In this document: piece by piece, positions 46,591-56,943 of the stretch | Layout of the letters: each line of letters begins with the position of its first letter | Position numbering within the stretch: the first letter of the stretch is position 1 | Assembly (NCBI GenBank): GCA_023055425.1 | Contig: JALGPY010000006.1 | Span: 76,630,435-76,694,434 of the forward strand | DNA: 64,000 nucleotides | Direction of reading: 5' to 3' | Origin: Linanthus parryae | Taxonomy: Eukaryota; Streptophyta; Magnoliopsida; Ericales; Polemoniaceae | Position numbers and translations under genes: made by a program | The notes under the pieces: model-generated | Told to the model about the DNA's origin: nothing | Database searches by the model: none | What the model saw: the letters and a program-made list of their open reading frames with translations, nothing else

Positions 46591-49163
46591 ATGAATTTCC
46601 AAACTAGCGTAGGTTATCATCAGTTGAGGATAGCTGAATATGATATACCCAAAGCGGCGTTTCGAACTCGATATGGACATTACGAATTCACAGTGATGCC
46701 ATTCGGTTTAAAAAATGCCCCATATGTGTTTATGGATTTGATGAACCGTGTGTTACAGAAGTACCTCGGTAAGTTTGTGGTAGTGTTTATAGATGAAATT
46801 CTGATCTACTCAAAGGGAAGGGAAGAGCATAAGAAGCATCTGAGGGAAGTATTGGAAATCCCACGACATGAGAAGTTGTATGGAAAACTTTCAAAGAGCG
46901 AGTTATGGTTAGATAGAGTTCCTTTTCTCGGACATATCATCTCAGAATAAGGTGTGTCGGTGGACCCAGGTAAAGTGGCGGCCGTAAGGGACTGGCCGAC
47001 ACCTCAGAACTTGACAGAAGTAAGGAGTTTCTTGGGTTTAGCTGGATACTATCGTAGGTTCGTGAAGAATTTTTCGAAGATCGCAAGACCGCTGGCAGCC
47101 TTGACGAGGTAAACAACCAAGTACGTTTGGGACAGCAAGTGTGAGGAGGCATTCCAGAAACTAAAGGACCGATTGACGACATCTCATGTGTTGACATTAC
47201 CACTGAAGGAGAAGGCTTTGAAGTCTACAGCGATGCATCCAAGCATATTCTAGGTTGTGTTTTAATGCAGAACAGGAAGGTGATGGCTTATGCCTCAAGA
47301 CAGTTAAAGCCCTATGAAGAGAACTACCCGACACACGACTTAGAGTTGGCAGCAGTGGTGTTTGCTTTGAAGATTTGGAGACACTTAATTATATGGTACG
47401 ACGTGTAAGTTATTTACTGATCACAAGAGCTTGAAGTACATATCCACACAAAAGGAGCTGAATATGCGACAGAGAATGTGGTTGGAATTGATTAAGGATT
47501 ATGATTTTCAGATCCAATATCATGAAGGAAAAGAGAATGTGGTAGCAGATGCGCTAAGTAGGAAGACCACACGCTCAGTAAACTCATTATGGGTTTTTCC
47601 AGATAAGCTCTATGAGGAATTTCGGAAGTTGGAGATTGATTTTTGCAAAATTGGGACTGTAGAGTGTTTAATGTGCAATTTGACGGTTGTTCTGGACATT
47701 TTCACAGAGATACGAGAAGGTAAGTGTACTGAAGAATTCCTACAACAAGTGAAAGATAAGGTTGAGAAGGGTGAGGCACCTGATTTCAGGAAGACAGAAG
47801 CATAAGATTCAAGGGAAGGTAGTGCATACCAATGAAATGTTCAGAAGTGAAGGAGAAGATAATGAAGGAATCTCACAACACTTCATACTCGTACATCCCG
47901 GAGGAGACAAACTCTACAAGGATTTAAAGAAAAACTTTTGGTGGAGGAACATGAAGAGGGAAGAGGCAGATTTCGTGGCTCGTTTTCTAACTTGCCAGAA
48001 GGTCAAGTTCAAACATAAAAGACCCGTAAGAATGATGCAGCCATTGGACGTACCTGTTTGGAAATGGGATTCCATCTCAATGGATTTTGTGACGGATTTT
48101 CCAGTATCAACTAATGGGATGAACCAGATTTGGGTAGTGGTTGACCGGCTAACGAAGAAAGCAAGGTTCATTCCCATGAAGGACACATGGGACATGGAGA
48201 ATAGGGCTAGTGCATACATTCAAAACATAGTGAGATTACATGGAGTACCTAGTTCCATCATTTCGGATAGAGATCCCAATTTCTTATCGCACTTTTGGAA
48301 GGAACTACAGAGGGCTATGGGCACAGAGCTCGAATTCAGCACAGCTCTTCATCCTGAAACGCGTAAATAGGTGGCTAGGACAATTCAGACACTAGAAGAC
48401 ATGCTTAGGGCTTGTATTTTGGATTTCGGAGGATGATGGGTGGATAGGTTTCCATTGATAGAATTATCCTACAACAACAGCTACCATGCAAGCATAGGGA
48501 TGGCACCCTACGAAGCACTCTATGGACGGAAGTGCAGGACACCTTTGTGTTGAAGTGACATCAGTGAGACACTTATTCTAGGACCACAGATGATTGAGAA
48601 CTCGATGAATCAGATAAGAGTAATTCAGCAAAGAATGAAGGCAGCCTAGGATCGGCAGAAGTCTTATGCAGATTCGAAGAGAAGGCCTTTGGAATTCAAT
48701 ATAGGTGACAAAGTGCTTCTGAAGGTTTCACCAACTAAGGGGGTAATGCGGTTCAACCAGAAAGGGAAGCTGAGCCCCAAGTTCATTGGACCTTATGAAA
48801 TATTGGAATGTATCGGCGAGGTTTCCTACCGCCTAAACCTTCCTAGTAGAATCCATAATGTTTTCCATGTCACTAAACTAAGGCCATACATCCCTGATAA
48901 AAGTAATGTCCTTGATCCCGAGCCAATTGAGTTAGATCCAACCTTAACCTATGAAGAACAACCAATCAAAATCTTAGACAGGAAAACCCGAGATACCTGT
49001 ACCAAGTCAGTCACGTTGGTCAAGTTCCTTTGGTCGAACCATCTCACGGAAGAGGCCACGTGGGAGTCAGAGGACATCATGAAGAAACCGTACCCACACC
49101 TATTTGATCAGGTATTACCAAGAGTGTCGAGAACGTCACTCCCTTTGAGGGGGGGGGGATGAT
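46591..49163 (+). pseudogene. Chromovirus pol remnant: RT, RNase H, integrase, chromodomain
   Basis: The RT is 5'-truncated and starts at [39 protein letters not shown] follows. The catalytic box reads FIDEILIYS, where FIDD is expected. RNase H has FEVYSDAS and [10 protein letters not shown], then stops near 47406. The integrase has HPGGDKLYKDL, MDFVTDFPVS and SDRDPNFLSHFW. In the catalytic-Glu region the local sequence at 48350-48380 is abnormal and contains a TAG. The C-terminal part has GDKVLLKVSP and [12 protein letters not shown], and the chromodomain-like tail VKFLWSNHLTEEATWESED. At least five stops. Same family as 35250-37212. Confidence 0.82.
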
Positions 49164-49330
49164 GTGACAAAACGAGTACTTTCCACCTTTTTTTCATACC
49201 CTTTTTAAATATAATTGTTTCATGTTCATTGAAATTTCATGCATTTTTCATATGCAATAGTTGCATCTCTCATGAAGCGTGTCGTAGTTCATCCAAAAGA
49301 GTTTTGAGCTTCGGGGACGAAGCTTTGTTT

Positions 49331-49341
49331 TGAGGGGGAGA
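49331..49341 (+). other. Polypurine tract of the chromovirus
   Basis: TGAGGGGGAGA lies directly before the LTR start at 49342 and after the leader GAGCTTCGGGGACGAAGC, itself a small hairpin. Confidence 0.65.
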
Positions 49342-51418
49342 TGATAAAATACCTCGTATTTCGTTTGGGGGCTATTTCGTTATTTAGAAAAGTGGTGTTG
49401 TTATTGAGTAATTGAAGTCATAGCTTCTAAAGTTAGCAAAAAAAAAAAAAAAAAAAAAAAAACTACCAGTAAACTTGTTACTTAGTGTTAATTTCAAAAA
49501 TACCCCTCGTGCATTTGCAATCTTGTAGTTACCATAATTTGTAGTATTTTCTTATCAACCCTCAACTTCTTACTACTTCAATTTCTACACCCAACTAATT
49601 TGTTGGGAGAGTTGTAATTTCTCTCAAGTCCCTCCCCACCACTACTAAAGTCAACACTAATAAAAAATTACTCCTACCTCTTCCTATGGAGCTATACCCA
49701 CATGTGTAGTCACATATGCATATAATATGCAACTCCCCCACACACTACCACTAGCACATAATTTCATCACTCATTCCACCCGCAAATATCTCTCTCTCAC
49801 TCCTAAATTTCGTCCAAAACAATGAGGGCATCATAAACATCATCCTCTTACGCAAAAACCCACTTCTCTCATCTCTCTCTTGCTTCCATTGAAGGAGCTT
49901 CAAGTCCAGGGAAAAATCAAGCACACCAAGACCATCTAAAACTCCAAAATCTCTCTAAGGGCTGGTAGTAAGTGTTCGTTCCTTTCTCTTCCCCTTCATA
50001 TCTTGTGAAAATAGTTCTTGAAAGCATGTGTTTGAAATCTCTTGATTTGATGATGCATGTGTGCCTAGCGCATGAAATTGTGACTTTGGACTTGTGTTTT
50101 ATCAAATTTTTCACTTGATTCCTCAAATTTATTGTTTGATTTCTTTGTATATGTTTAAATGGCTTTGTTTGAGCATAGGAACATGTTTCTCAAGTTGCAT
50201 GTATCATATAAATGATTTGATCAAGATTTAGAGGTTTTAGGGATACATGCATGTTGATACAATCTGTGTTGTGTGTGAAAAACGTGGTCTATCTTACACT
50301 TTGGTCTCTGTAAAAATTTTAAAACTTTCAATTTATGAAAACAGACTCAGAGGAGGTCACTTTGAGAAAACAAAATCATCTTCATATCATTCTTGAATAA
50401 TTGGTAATGGTCATTTGTACTTGCATGTTTTCTAGAACTCTGTTCAGGACCAGTCTTGGCATTTTCACTAAAATCCCATTTTCAGAGACTTTTTGAGCCC
50501 CCTCTTTCTTGTGTTCTAACTAGACACATATAATATTAATTCTGGAGAAGTTGTGGATCATTGCTATTCTCGAAGGGGTAGTAATAACCTTTTAAAGTTG
50601 ATATTTACTTTCATACTTGTCTCTGCACAACACTCTTTGTTTATTTTCTATTTTTATTTATATAATAGCTATTAATAAGATTATTAATGCTTCAGAAACT
50701 AGACACATTTTTCTACCTTATGAGAGAGTTTATATTTTTTAAAAGTATTTTGGTATTGTAAATATGACTCTAAAGTCAGAGCTACAAATCTGTCCAGATT
50801 TGTAGTTTCACATTTTTATAAAAGCTTGAATTTTCACATGTCTAGGTGTTGGATTTGATGTGTTTTGATAAGTGAACATAGTTATATGAATCGTACTCTT
50901 TGAATCGTACTCTTTGAAAATTACTTTGGGAAAACTTTGTGTTGTGAAAAGAAAATTTTTTTGAAACGAGAATTAATAAGACAATCATAATAGATATAGG
51001 GTGATGTACGGAGTTATATTGTGGCTAAGGCCGGGGGCGCAATGCGAATCCCCTAATTATTTACGCCTACAGCCTGAAACAATGCTTCACCTCATTGCAT
51101 AAAACTTAGATTTTTATAATCCACCCCGCTGAGCCTATATGTACCAAGGTATTGCGGCCAAGGGGTTTATGGAGCTAGAGTGCTACTTATGCTTGTACGA
51201 GTCACTACAGTATAGGGGTGTCGACACTTAAGGAATTTTATCTAGAATTTGTGAGTGGGGATTGACGTATGGGCTCCCATAACGCTCGGGAGAAATAGGG
51301 TTGTTAAACCCTAGAATGCAACCTTTAGCGATTCATTGTGATTCCTCCGTCTACATTGATCCCGTTGGTGGCTTTGGATATGCCCCGAACAAATGAAAAC
51401 GTTAAAGTAACTTGTTAA
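49342..51418 (+). repeat. Chromovirus 3' LTR, cut at 51418
   Basis: Starts TGATAAAATACCTCG and follows the LTR at 29602 landmark by landmark (oligo-A run, GTGTAGTCACATATG, CTGTCCAGATTTGTAG, GGAGTTATATTGTGGC, ATGCCCCGAAC). At 51418, after GTTAAAGTAACTTGT, it switches abruptly to Athila-like integrase sequence. Confidence 0.75.
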
Positions 51419-52581
51419 AGCAAGGGGCAGACAATATTCTCCGTCGCTGCATTCCATGTCACGAGATTTTGGAGGTAATTCAGCACTGCCACTCAGCACA
51501 ATGTGGGGGACACTTCAGCGGACCGAGAACAGCACACAAAGTACTACAGTCAGGATTTTTCTGACCAACAGTCTTCAAGGATTGCCATGACTATGCGCAG
51601 AGTTGCGATCGCTGCCAACGGACAGGGAATATTTCCCAGCGGAATGAAATGCCCATGACACTTTGGCAGGAAGTTGAACCTTTTGATGTTTGGGGTATCG
51701 ATTTTATGGTTCCATTCCCTTCGTCTCTGGGAAATCTCTACATCTTACTGGCAGTGGATTACGTGTCAAAATGGGTGGAAGAAATAGCCTGTCAGAAGAA
51801 CGATGCGGCAGTCGTGGAAAGATTCCTCAAACGTAATATCTTTACCAGATTCGGAACACCGAGAGCCATGGTCAGTGATGAAGGTTCTCATTTTATCAAT
51901 AAGGTCTTTGCCAAAGTTCTAAAGCAATATGGGGTGTCTATCTATAAGGTGTCACTGCCTTATCACCCTCAGGAAAACGGGCAAGCAGAGGTGTCCAACA
52001 GAGAGATAAAGAGCATACTGGAAAAAACTGTGAATCCTGGACGCAAGGACTGGTCGTTAAAGCAGGATGATGCGCTCTGGGCATACAGAACTGCTTATAA
52101 AACCCCACTGGGAATGTCCCCATACCAGCTGGTGTTTGGTAAAGCATGTCACTTACCAGTAGAATTGGAACACAAAGCATACTGGGCAATCAAGCAGCTA
52201 AATATGGATCACAATTTATCAGGAAACAAACGGAAGATGGCACTCCTCGAACTAGAAAAATTCCGTAGAACTGCTTATGAGAGTGCCAAAATTTATAAAG
52301 AAAAAACAAAGAAGTGGCATGACAACCGCATTCTACCAAAGAAGATAGAAATAGGGCAGAAGGTTCTCCTCTACAACTCAAGGATGAAATTCTATCCAGG
52401 GAAGCTGCGCTCAAGATGGTCTGGACCATTTATTGTGAAGGACATTACATCATGGGGAGTGGTGGAGCTGGAGAACCCGAGGGATAATACAGTTTTCAAG
52501 GTGAATGGGAACAGAGTCAAGCCATACAGGGATCCTCAGGAGATCATGGAGGTAGAGGCACTCTACCTCGACCTTCCGTGA
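51419..52581 (+). pseudogene. Athila-like integrase, 5'-truncated, one stop
   Basis: Opens inside the linker before the zinc domain (ADNILRRCIP). The H2C2 zinc module reads HCHSAQCGGHFS, then [12 protein letters not shown], with one TGA at 51562-51564 where Trp is usual. From 51649 the frame is open to TGA 52582: core first Asp in [12 protein letters not shown], second Asp in [10 protein letters not shown], Glu in [16 protein letters not shown]. So D, D and E are all present. The C-terminal domain has [18 protein letters not shown] and ends [11 protein letters not shown], as in Athila. Start is fixed only by the junction. Confidence 0.88.
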
Positions 52582-52584
52582 TAA

Positions 52585-52754
52585 CAACAGAGGTAACAAA
52601 GTCGGGCTGTCGACTGTAAATCACAAGCGCTGGTTGGGAGGCAACCCAACATAGATTAGTTGTTTTTATATAATTTGTACAATGTTCATAATTTGAGAGA
52701 AAAGTGAGAACGAGGGGTTTAATGTTGAACTCAGTGTTTCAGGAAACAGAGGCG
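52585..52754. other. Short leader between integrase and motif array
   Basis: Contains TGGTTGGGAGGCAACCCAAC, a small hairpin often seen after Athila-type integrase. No ORF. Confidence 0.4.
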
Positions 52755-53273
52755 TGCGTTCAAACGCAGACACCCTGCGTTCAAACGCAGACCCACCAAC
52801 AGACAGAAGAAACACTGTAAACGGCTAACACTTATGCGTTCAAACGCAGACCTCCTGCGTTCAAACGCAGATCACACAGTGAAGATTTCCAGCCACCAAG
52901 TGGTGCGTTCAAACGCACAAACGCAAGGAGGAAAAGATGGGTTGAAAAACCTAAGGACGTGCGTCTAAACGCAGCAGGTGCGTTCGAACGCAGGAACCAA
53001 TCAGTAGAGAATTTCTAGAGTCAAGGCATGCGTTTAAACGCAGATCATGTGCGTTCAAACGCATCTCATCACAAGCATTGCAGAAACTAAGCATTGCGTT
53101 TAAACGCAACTCATGTGCGTTCAAACGCAAATCAACAAGCCCAGAAAATTCAAAGAACTTCAAGCACTGCGTTCAAACGCACATCATGCGTTCAAACGCA
53201 GATCAAGAGAATTTCAAAATTTCAAGAAAAGTGGAAGACGTGCGTTCAAACGCAGAAGCTGCGTTCAAACGCA
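52755..53273 (+). promoter_or_regulatory. Array 1: 15 copies of a 14-bp palindromic motif
   Basis: TGCGTTCAAACGCA or a near variant starts at 52755, 52776, 52835, 52856, 52904, 52960, 52979, 53029, 53050, 53095, 53116, 53168, 53187, 53241 and 53260. Most form pairs with starts 19 or 21 bp apart; pairs recur every 56-80 bp. The outer TGCGT/ACGCA arms are conserved while the centre varies (CA, TA, CG). TTTAAA and TTCGAA versions are perfect palindromes. Each copy has two CpG sites. A half-site lies at about 52919, where a partner for 52904 would be expected. The array lies just upstream of an internal TATA box (53357). Overlapping ORFs through it are by-products. Confidence 0.9.
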
Positions 53274-53356
53274 CATTCGAGCGGGACCAGAAATTTCGGA
53301 AAAATTTGAAAAAATTTGAAATTTAGGGGCCATTCTGCAATTTTTGAAAATTTGCC

Positions 53357-53364
53357 TATATATA
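53357..53364 (+). promoter_or_regulatory. Internal TATA box before the env-position ORF
   Basis: TATATATA lies 84 bp after the last motif of array 1 and about 310 bp before the ORF start. A pyrimidine/CA-rich leader (CAACTCTCTC, CCGCCAGTAGCAG) follows. Its form copies the LTR layout, where array 2 ends 85 bp before TATAAAAG. Supports a subgenomic promoter; inferred. Confidence 0.6.
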
Positions 53365-53669
53365 CTGTACGGATGACAGTGACTCATTTTCACCCAAGTC
53401 ATCCAGTTTTCAACTCTCTCTATAGAAATTCTCTCTGCCCTAGCAGCCGCCAGTAGCAGTCAGCCGCCATCAATCTCCGACGACCACCGCAAGACCACCA
53501 GAAGGTCAGGAACAGTGTGGGGGTGGTCAAACTCATTCGATCCAAACACCGACAGATCCACTTCAGAGAGAAATTTCCAGATCTGTACCCGTAAGATTCA
53601 CTCCGGGTAGCCAGGTTCTATCTTTTCCTTCTCTTTGAATATTTTCATTTTTTCTGTTTGAATCTTGAA

Positions 53670-55343
53670 ATGGATGAGGATAGTCCTTACATGAGGCCTG
53701 ATAGGGCGATTGCACCTTTGAACATCATAGACTGCAGATTGCTTAGGGTTGACCATTTCTGCGACCATAGGTTTGTTAACATGGAGGCTCACCGTTTCTT
53801 TCTGCAAGACAAAAAGATTCGGTATGACATACCTGCTGAGAGGACCTTTCCCCGTAATAGAGTAGCAATGGGGGAAGAACTGTTCAACTATACTGGGCAG
53901 GATCATTTTGGGGATTTGTTTACTGGTTTTACCAATCTGCAAGTCAGTTCTGTGCTGGCTAAGGAGATTTACAGCAATCTCCAGCAGTGCATGAACAATG
54001 AAGCCCAGTCAATTGACTGGATTTACTGCAGGAAGAGATGGATTCGAATCACCCCAGAGAGTATCCGAGAGAGTCTGGGTCTGGAATTAGTGTTGGATGA
54101 CTGTCAGTTTCAGGAACTGAGGCGTCATCCATCTGAACAGCTTAGTGAGCAGATCTTGACCACCCTGTGTGCTGGTGTACCAGGCGCTGCTTGGTACTAT
54201 CCTGAACGGAGTCCTTCCTATCGGAAACTCCCTGCGACCTACCTGATTCGAGAAGCGAGATGGTGGACTGAGTGGGTGAACAACAGAGTTGTGGGTACTA
54301 AACACTTTACCCGCATTGATTATAACATTGCCCTTTTGGTGTACTGTCTGATGGCCCGAGAGCCTGTGAGCCTCCCGGAGATTACTTGTGAGTTTTTCCG
54401 GGAACGAAGAGAGACCCACAGCAAGAAGGGTTTGGGTCTCCTGGGGATGTTAACAAAAATGGCGCTGGATTATCTGGTGGTTATCCCTGGCGAGCTGAGA
54501 GATATTCGACCAGTGCAGGTACGCAAGTACCGAAACTTGAGATGTGCGTTGCATGAGGCCGTGCACGGGCCTCCTGAATTTGTCCAAGTGGACGATGATG
54601 ATGATGATGCTCCACCTCAGGGTGGGGGTGTTGGCATGCCACCACCACCTCCTCCCGGTGATGGGGGTTTTCCAGCCTTACCAGGTCCCTTCCGACTGCC
54701 ACGATCTGCCAGTTCCAGTGAACACAGGCAGGCCGACCCCGACTTATGGCAGTCTAGCAGAGGGGCCAGGCGCAGTTCTTTTGGGCGCCTAGAGAGGACT
54801 GAGCATGAGGAATGGGTCAGAAAGAAAATTAAGGCCCAAGAAAAAGTACAGAACTACCTGGTAAGGACGGTCAAGAAAATGGCCAGGGGCCTTGGAAAGT
54901 TGTTCAAGACCCAGAAGCATATTTACCACGCTAACACAGCCGCATTGAGAGCTCATGAGGCGGCACTCGCTGAAATTCAGAGCAACATGTGTGGTAAGAG
55001 ATTTAATTTCCCGGACCGCTATTCGAGTGATAATTGTCCCAGTTGGACGATGGAGGATAGCCGGCCATATGATAGCTTCTCTGGCCATGACCCCACACCG
55101 AGTCCGGAACACGCTGACAGCGTTGGTGACCCCAGCAGACCCGGTACCCAGTACCCACCTAGGCAGCATGCAGACCCAGGGGCCAGCAGTGCCCATCCCG
55201 GTGCCAGCCATGCTGGTACCGCTGCCGCAGCACGCCATGCTGCGAGGAAACGCGCCAGGGGGCGAACCCCTTCACCATCTCCCGAGCCGACTGACCAGTC
55301 TACTCCGGAGAACACAGATTCTAGTTACATGCCAGATCAGTAG
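53670..55343 (+). CDS. Env-position ORF of the Athila-like element, 557 aa, intact
   Basis: The ATG at 53670 follows the array-TATA-leader module; the frame is open to TAG 55343. An N-terminal globular part (about 1-305) resembles the putative plant transposon protein domain common in Athila ORFs (RFFLQDKKIRYDIPAERTF, KEIYSNLQQCMNN, DYNIALLVYCLMAREPVSLP). Then come an Asp run (DDDDDD, about 308), a Pro run (PPPPPP, about 324), a charged helix likely to coil (about 384-438), and a Ser/Pro tail with a basic KRARGR patch (about 524) that could be a nuclear signal. I see no signal peptide, transmembrane segment or fusion peptide, so an envelope role is not supported. It is the only long intact ORF in this element. 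Function unknown. Confidence 0.8.
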   Translation: MDEDSPYMRPDRAIAPLNIIDCRLLRVDHFCDHRFVNMEAHRFFLQDKKIRYDIPAERTFPRNRVAMGEELFNYTGQDHFGDLFTGFTNLQVSSVLAKEIYSNLQQCMNNEAQSIDWIYCRKRWIRITPESIRESLGLELVLDDCQFQELRRHPSEQLSEQILTTLCAGVPGAAWYYPERSPSYRKLPATYLIREARWWTEWVNNRVVGTKHFTRIDYNIALLVYCLMAREPVSLPEITCEFFRERRETHSKKGLGLLGMLTKMALDYLVVIPGELRDIRPVQVRKYRNLRCALHEAVHGPPEFVQVDDDDDDAPPQGGGVGMPPPPPPGDGGFPALPGPFRLPRSASSSEHRQADPDLWQSSRGARRSSFGRLERTEHEEWVRKKIKAQEKVQNYLVRTVKKMARGLGKLFKTQKHIYHANTAALRAHEAALAEIQSNMCGKRFNFPDRYSSDNCPSWTMEDSRPYDSFSGHDPTPSPEHADSVGDPSRPGTQYPPRQHADPGASSAHPGASHAGTAAAARHAARKRARGRTPSPSPEPTDQSTPENTDSSYMPDQ

Positions 55344-56632
55344 AGTCGCGAGGACGCGCCACCTCTAGTGTGGGGGTGGGGAATCGTGTCCTCCTGCATA
55401 GCCATGTCAGCATATTTTTGTTCATTTTATTTTAATTTTATTTTCAATTTTGAGTCAGCACGTTTTTTTTATGTTGAGTCTACCCACCAACTCTTCTGAC
55501 CTTGCATGATATAAAAAATAAAAATAAAAATAAAAATAAAATAAATATAAAATTTAAATAATTTAAATTTTTTTTGAGAAAGGGCAACTTAGGACCTAGA
55601 AACTGAAGAGAATCCAATGAAAGAGCTTATGAGAGTAGGAAGCACCGTAGTAGGGATACTTCAAATTTTAGTGTTTTGTGCGCAAGTCTCACGACAGGAT
55701 GTCCCGGGTATTCAGGAATGTGGAAAGTAGATAACAGGCATACTTTTGGCTTCTCTAGTCTGCTAGGCGGATTTGGTCCTTAGATAATTGAATATTCTGC
55801 TTCCCGTGGAAACTGGTGGACTCTTGGAATCTGGGGTGGACCTTCGTGTAGAGTCGGTTTTATGCGGTACAAGTCTTTAGCCTAAGCGAAGTTGGGGAAT
55901 GTACACCACCATCCCTTAAGGTGGTTCCAAGAGAAAATCCTAAAATGCCCGCACTCTTAAAGCTCTACTGCACAGTTGTAACAAACAGAGGAGGTTAAAA
56001 AAAAAAAAAAAACAATCTGAAAAAAATAAATAAATAATTATTTGTGCTTAAAGGAGAAACAACGTAATGTGCTTCCATTCACATGGAAAATTTGGATTCA
56101 ATCCAATTTAGAGCTTAAGAGGGAAATTAAAGTCAAGCCGTATTACACAGGAGTTGTGTCTCCCAGCAATGGGACAATTTGCAAATCAAACGCAATAACG
56201 GCTAAGAGGGTCTGAAAACCTCAAATGACTTGGCGAAGAAAAATTATCTGTTGACTTAAAGAAGCCTGAACCCTCTAAGTCAAAAGACGTGCTTTATCTT
56301 GGTTGGTTTGGTGGATGTTTGGGGACACCTTAGTGAGTTTGTGCACAGGATCAGTTTATACCATTTCTTGCTGCGCGTTGTGGAATTTCAAAATGAGCTT
56401 GTGAGGATTTGATGATTTCAGTTTATGATAGAGAGGTTGCCCAATCTCAGGAAAAAAAAAAAAATTGCTGTGTCTTGAGGCAGTTTGTGTATATTCTGTA
56501 TCTGAGTCAGTCATCTATTGAGTCTTTTGGTCTGTGACATGAATCTGTGAAAAAGGGGAGTATGCAATTAAAGTATGCAAAATATGGGTCTGCAAGGCAG
56601 TATGCAAGGGTCTGCTCGGGACGAGCAGAGTT
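55344..56632. other. Athila-like 3' untranslated region
   Basis: AT-rich with A runs (e.g. 55511-55540, 55997-56012, 56452-56462) and no gene. It starts with a PPT-like AGTGTGGGGGTGG at 55367-55379, just after the stop. Confidence 0.6.
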
Positions 56633-56648
56633 TAGTGTGGGGGTATTT
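56633..56648 (+). other. Polypurine tract of the Athila-like element
   Basis: TAGTGTGGGGGTATTT directly precedes the LTR start TGACAGC at 56649. The same AGTGTGGGGGT core occurs at 53514 and 55367. Confidence 0.75.
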
Positions 56649-56943
56649 TGACAGCTTGAAAATGGACTAGTCTGGGACATCTTTTTACCATTGGTTTTAA
56701 CCCTGTGAGAGTTGAGTTTGCCCATTTTCAGCTTATTTTCCACCTGATACGAGGCAGAGATTTATAGGACATGATTGCAAGATTTGAGTAATTTCATGCA
56801 TACTTTTGTTTGTTGGATATGATCGCGGGTACATGTTATAATGTGCAGGTAATAGGTGCCGAGAAATGCATGGGATTGACTTGGATGGGGAGGCAGCGTA
56901 TCAGGAGAGCTGAGCAGAAAAAAGAGCAGAAAAGTCTAAGTTG

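Noticed and set aside
52755..53273. CRISPR-like array of short repeats
   Set aside because: Repeats are 14 bp, spacing alternates between ~7 and ~50 bp, and the context is a plant retrotransposon.
53078..53326. Three overlapping ORFs with repeated AFKR, CVQT and RSNA words
   Set aside because: All three come from the 14-bp motif read in three frames; no start context or family.
52585..55343. Calling the env-position ORF a viral-type envelope
   Set aside because: No signal peptide, membrane segment or cleavage site is visible; position alone is not enough.
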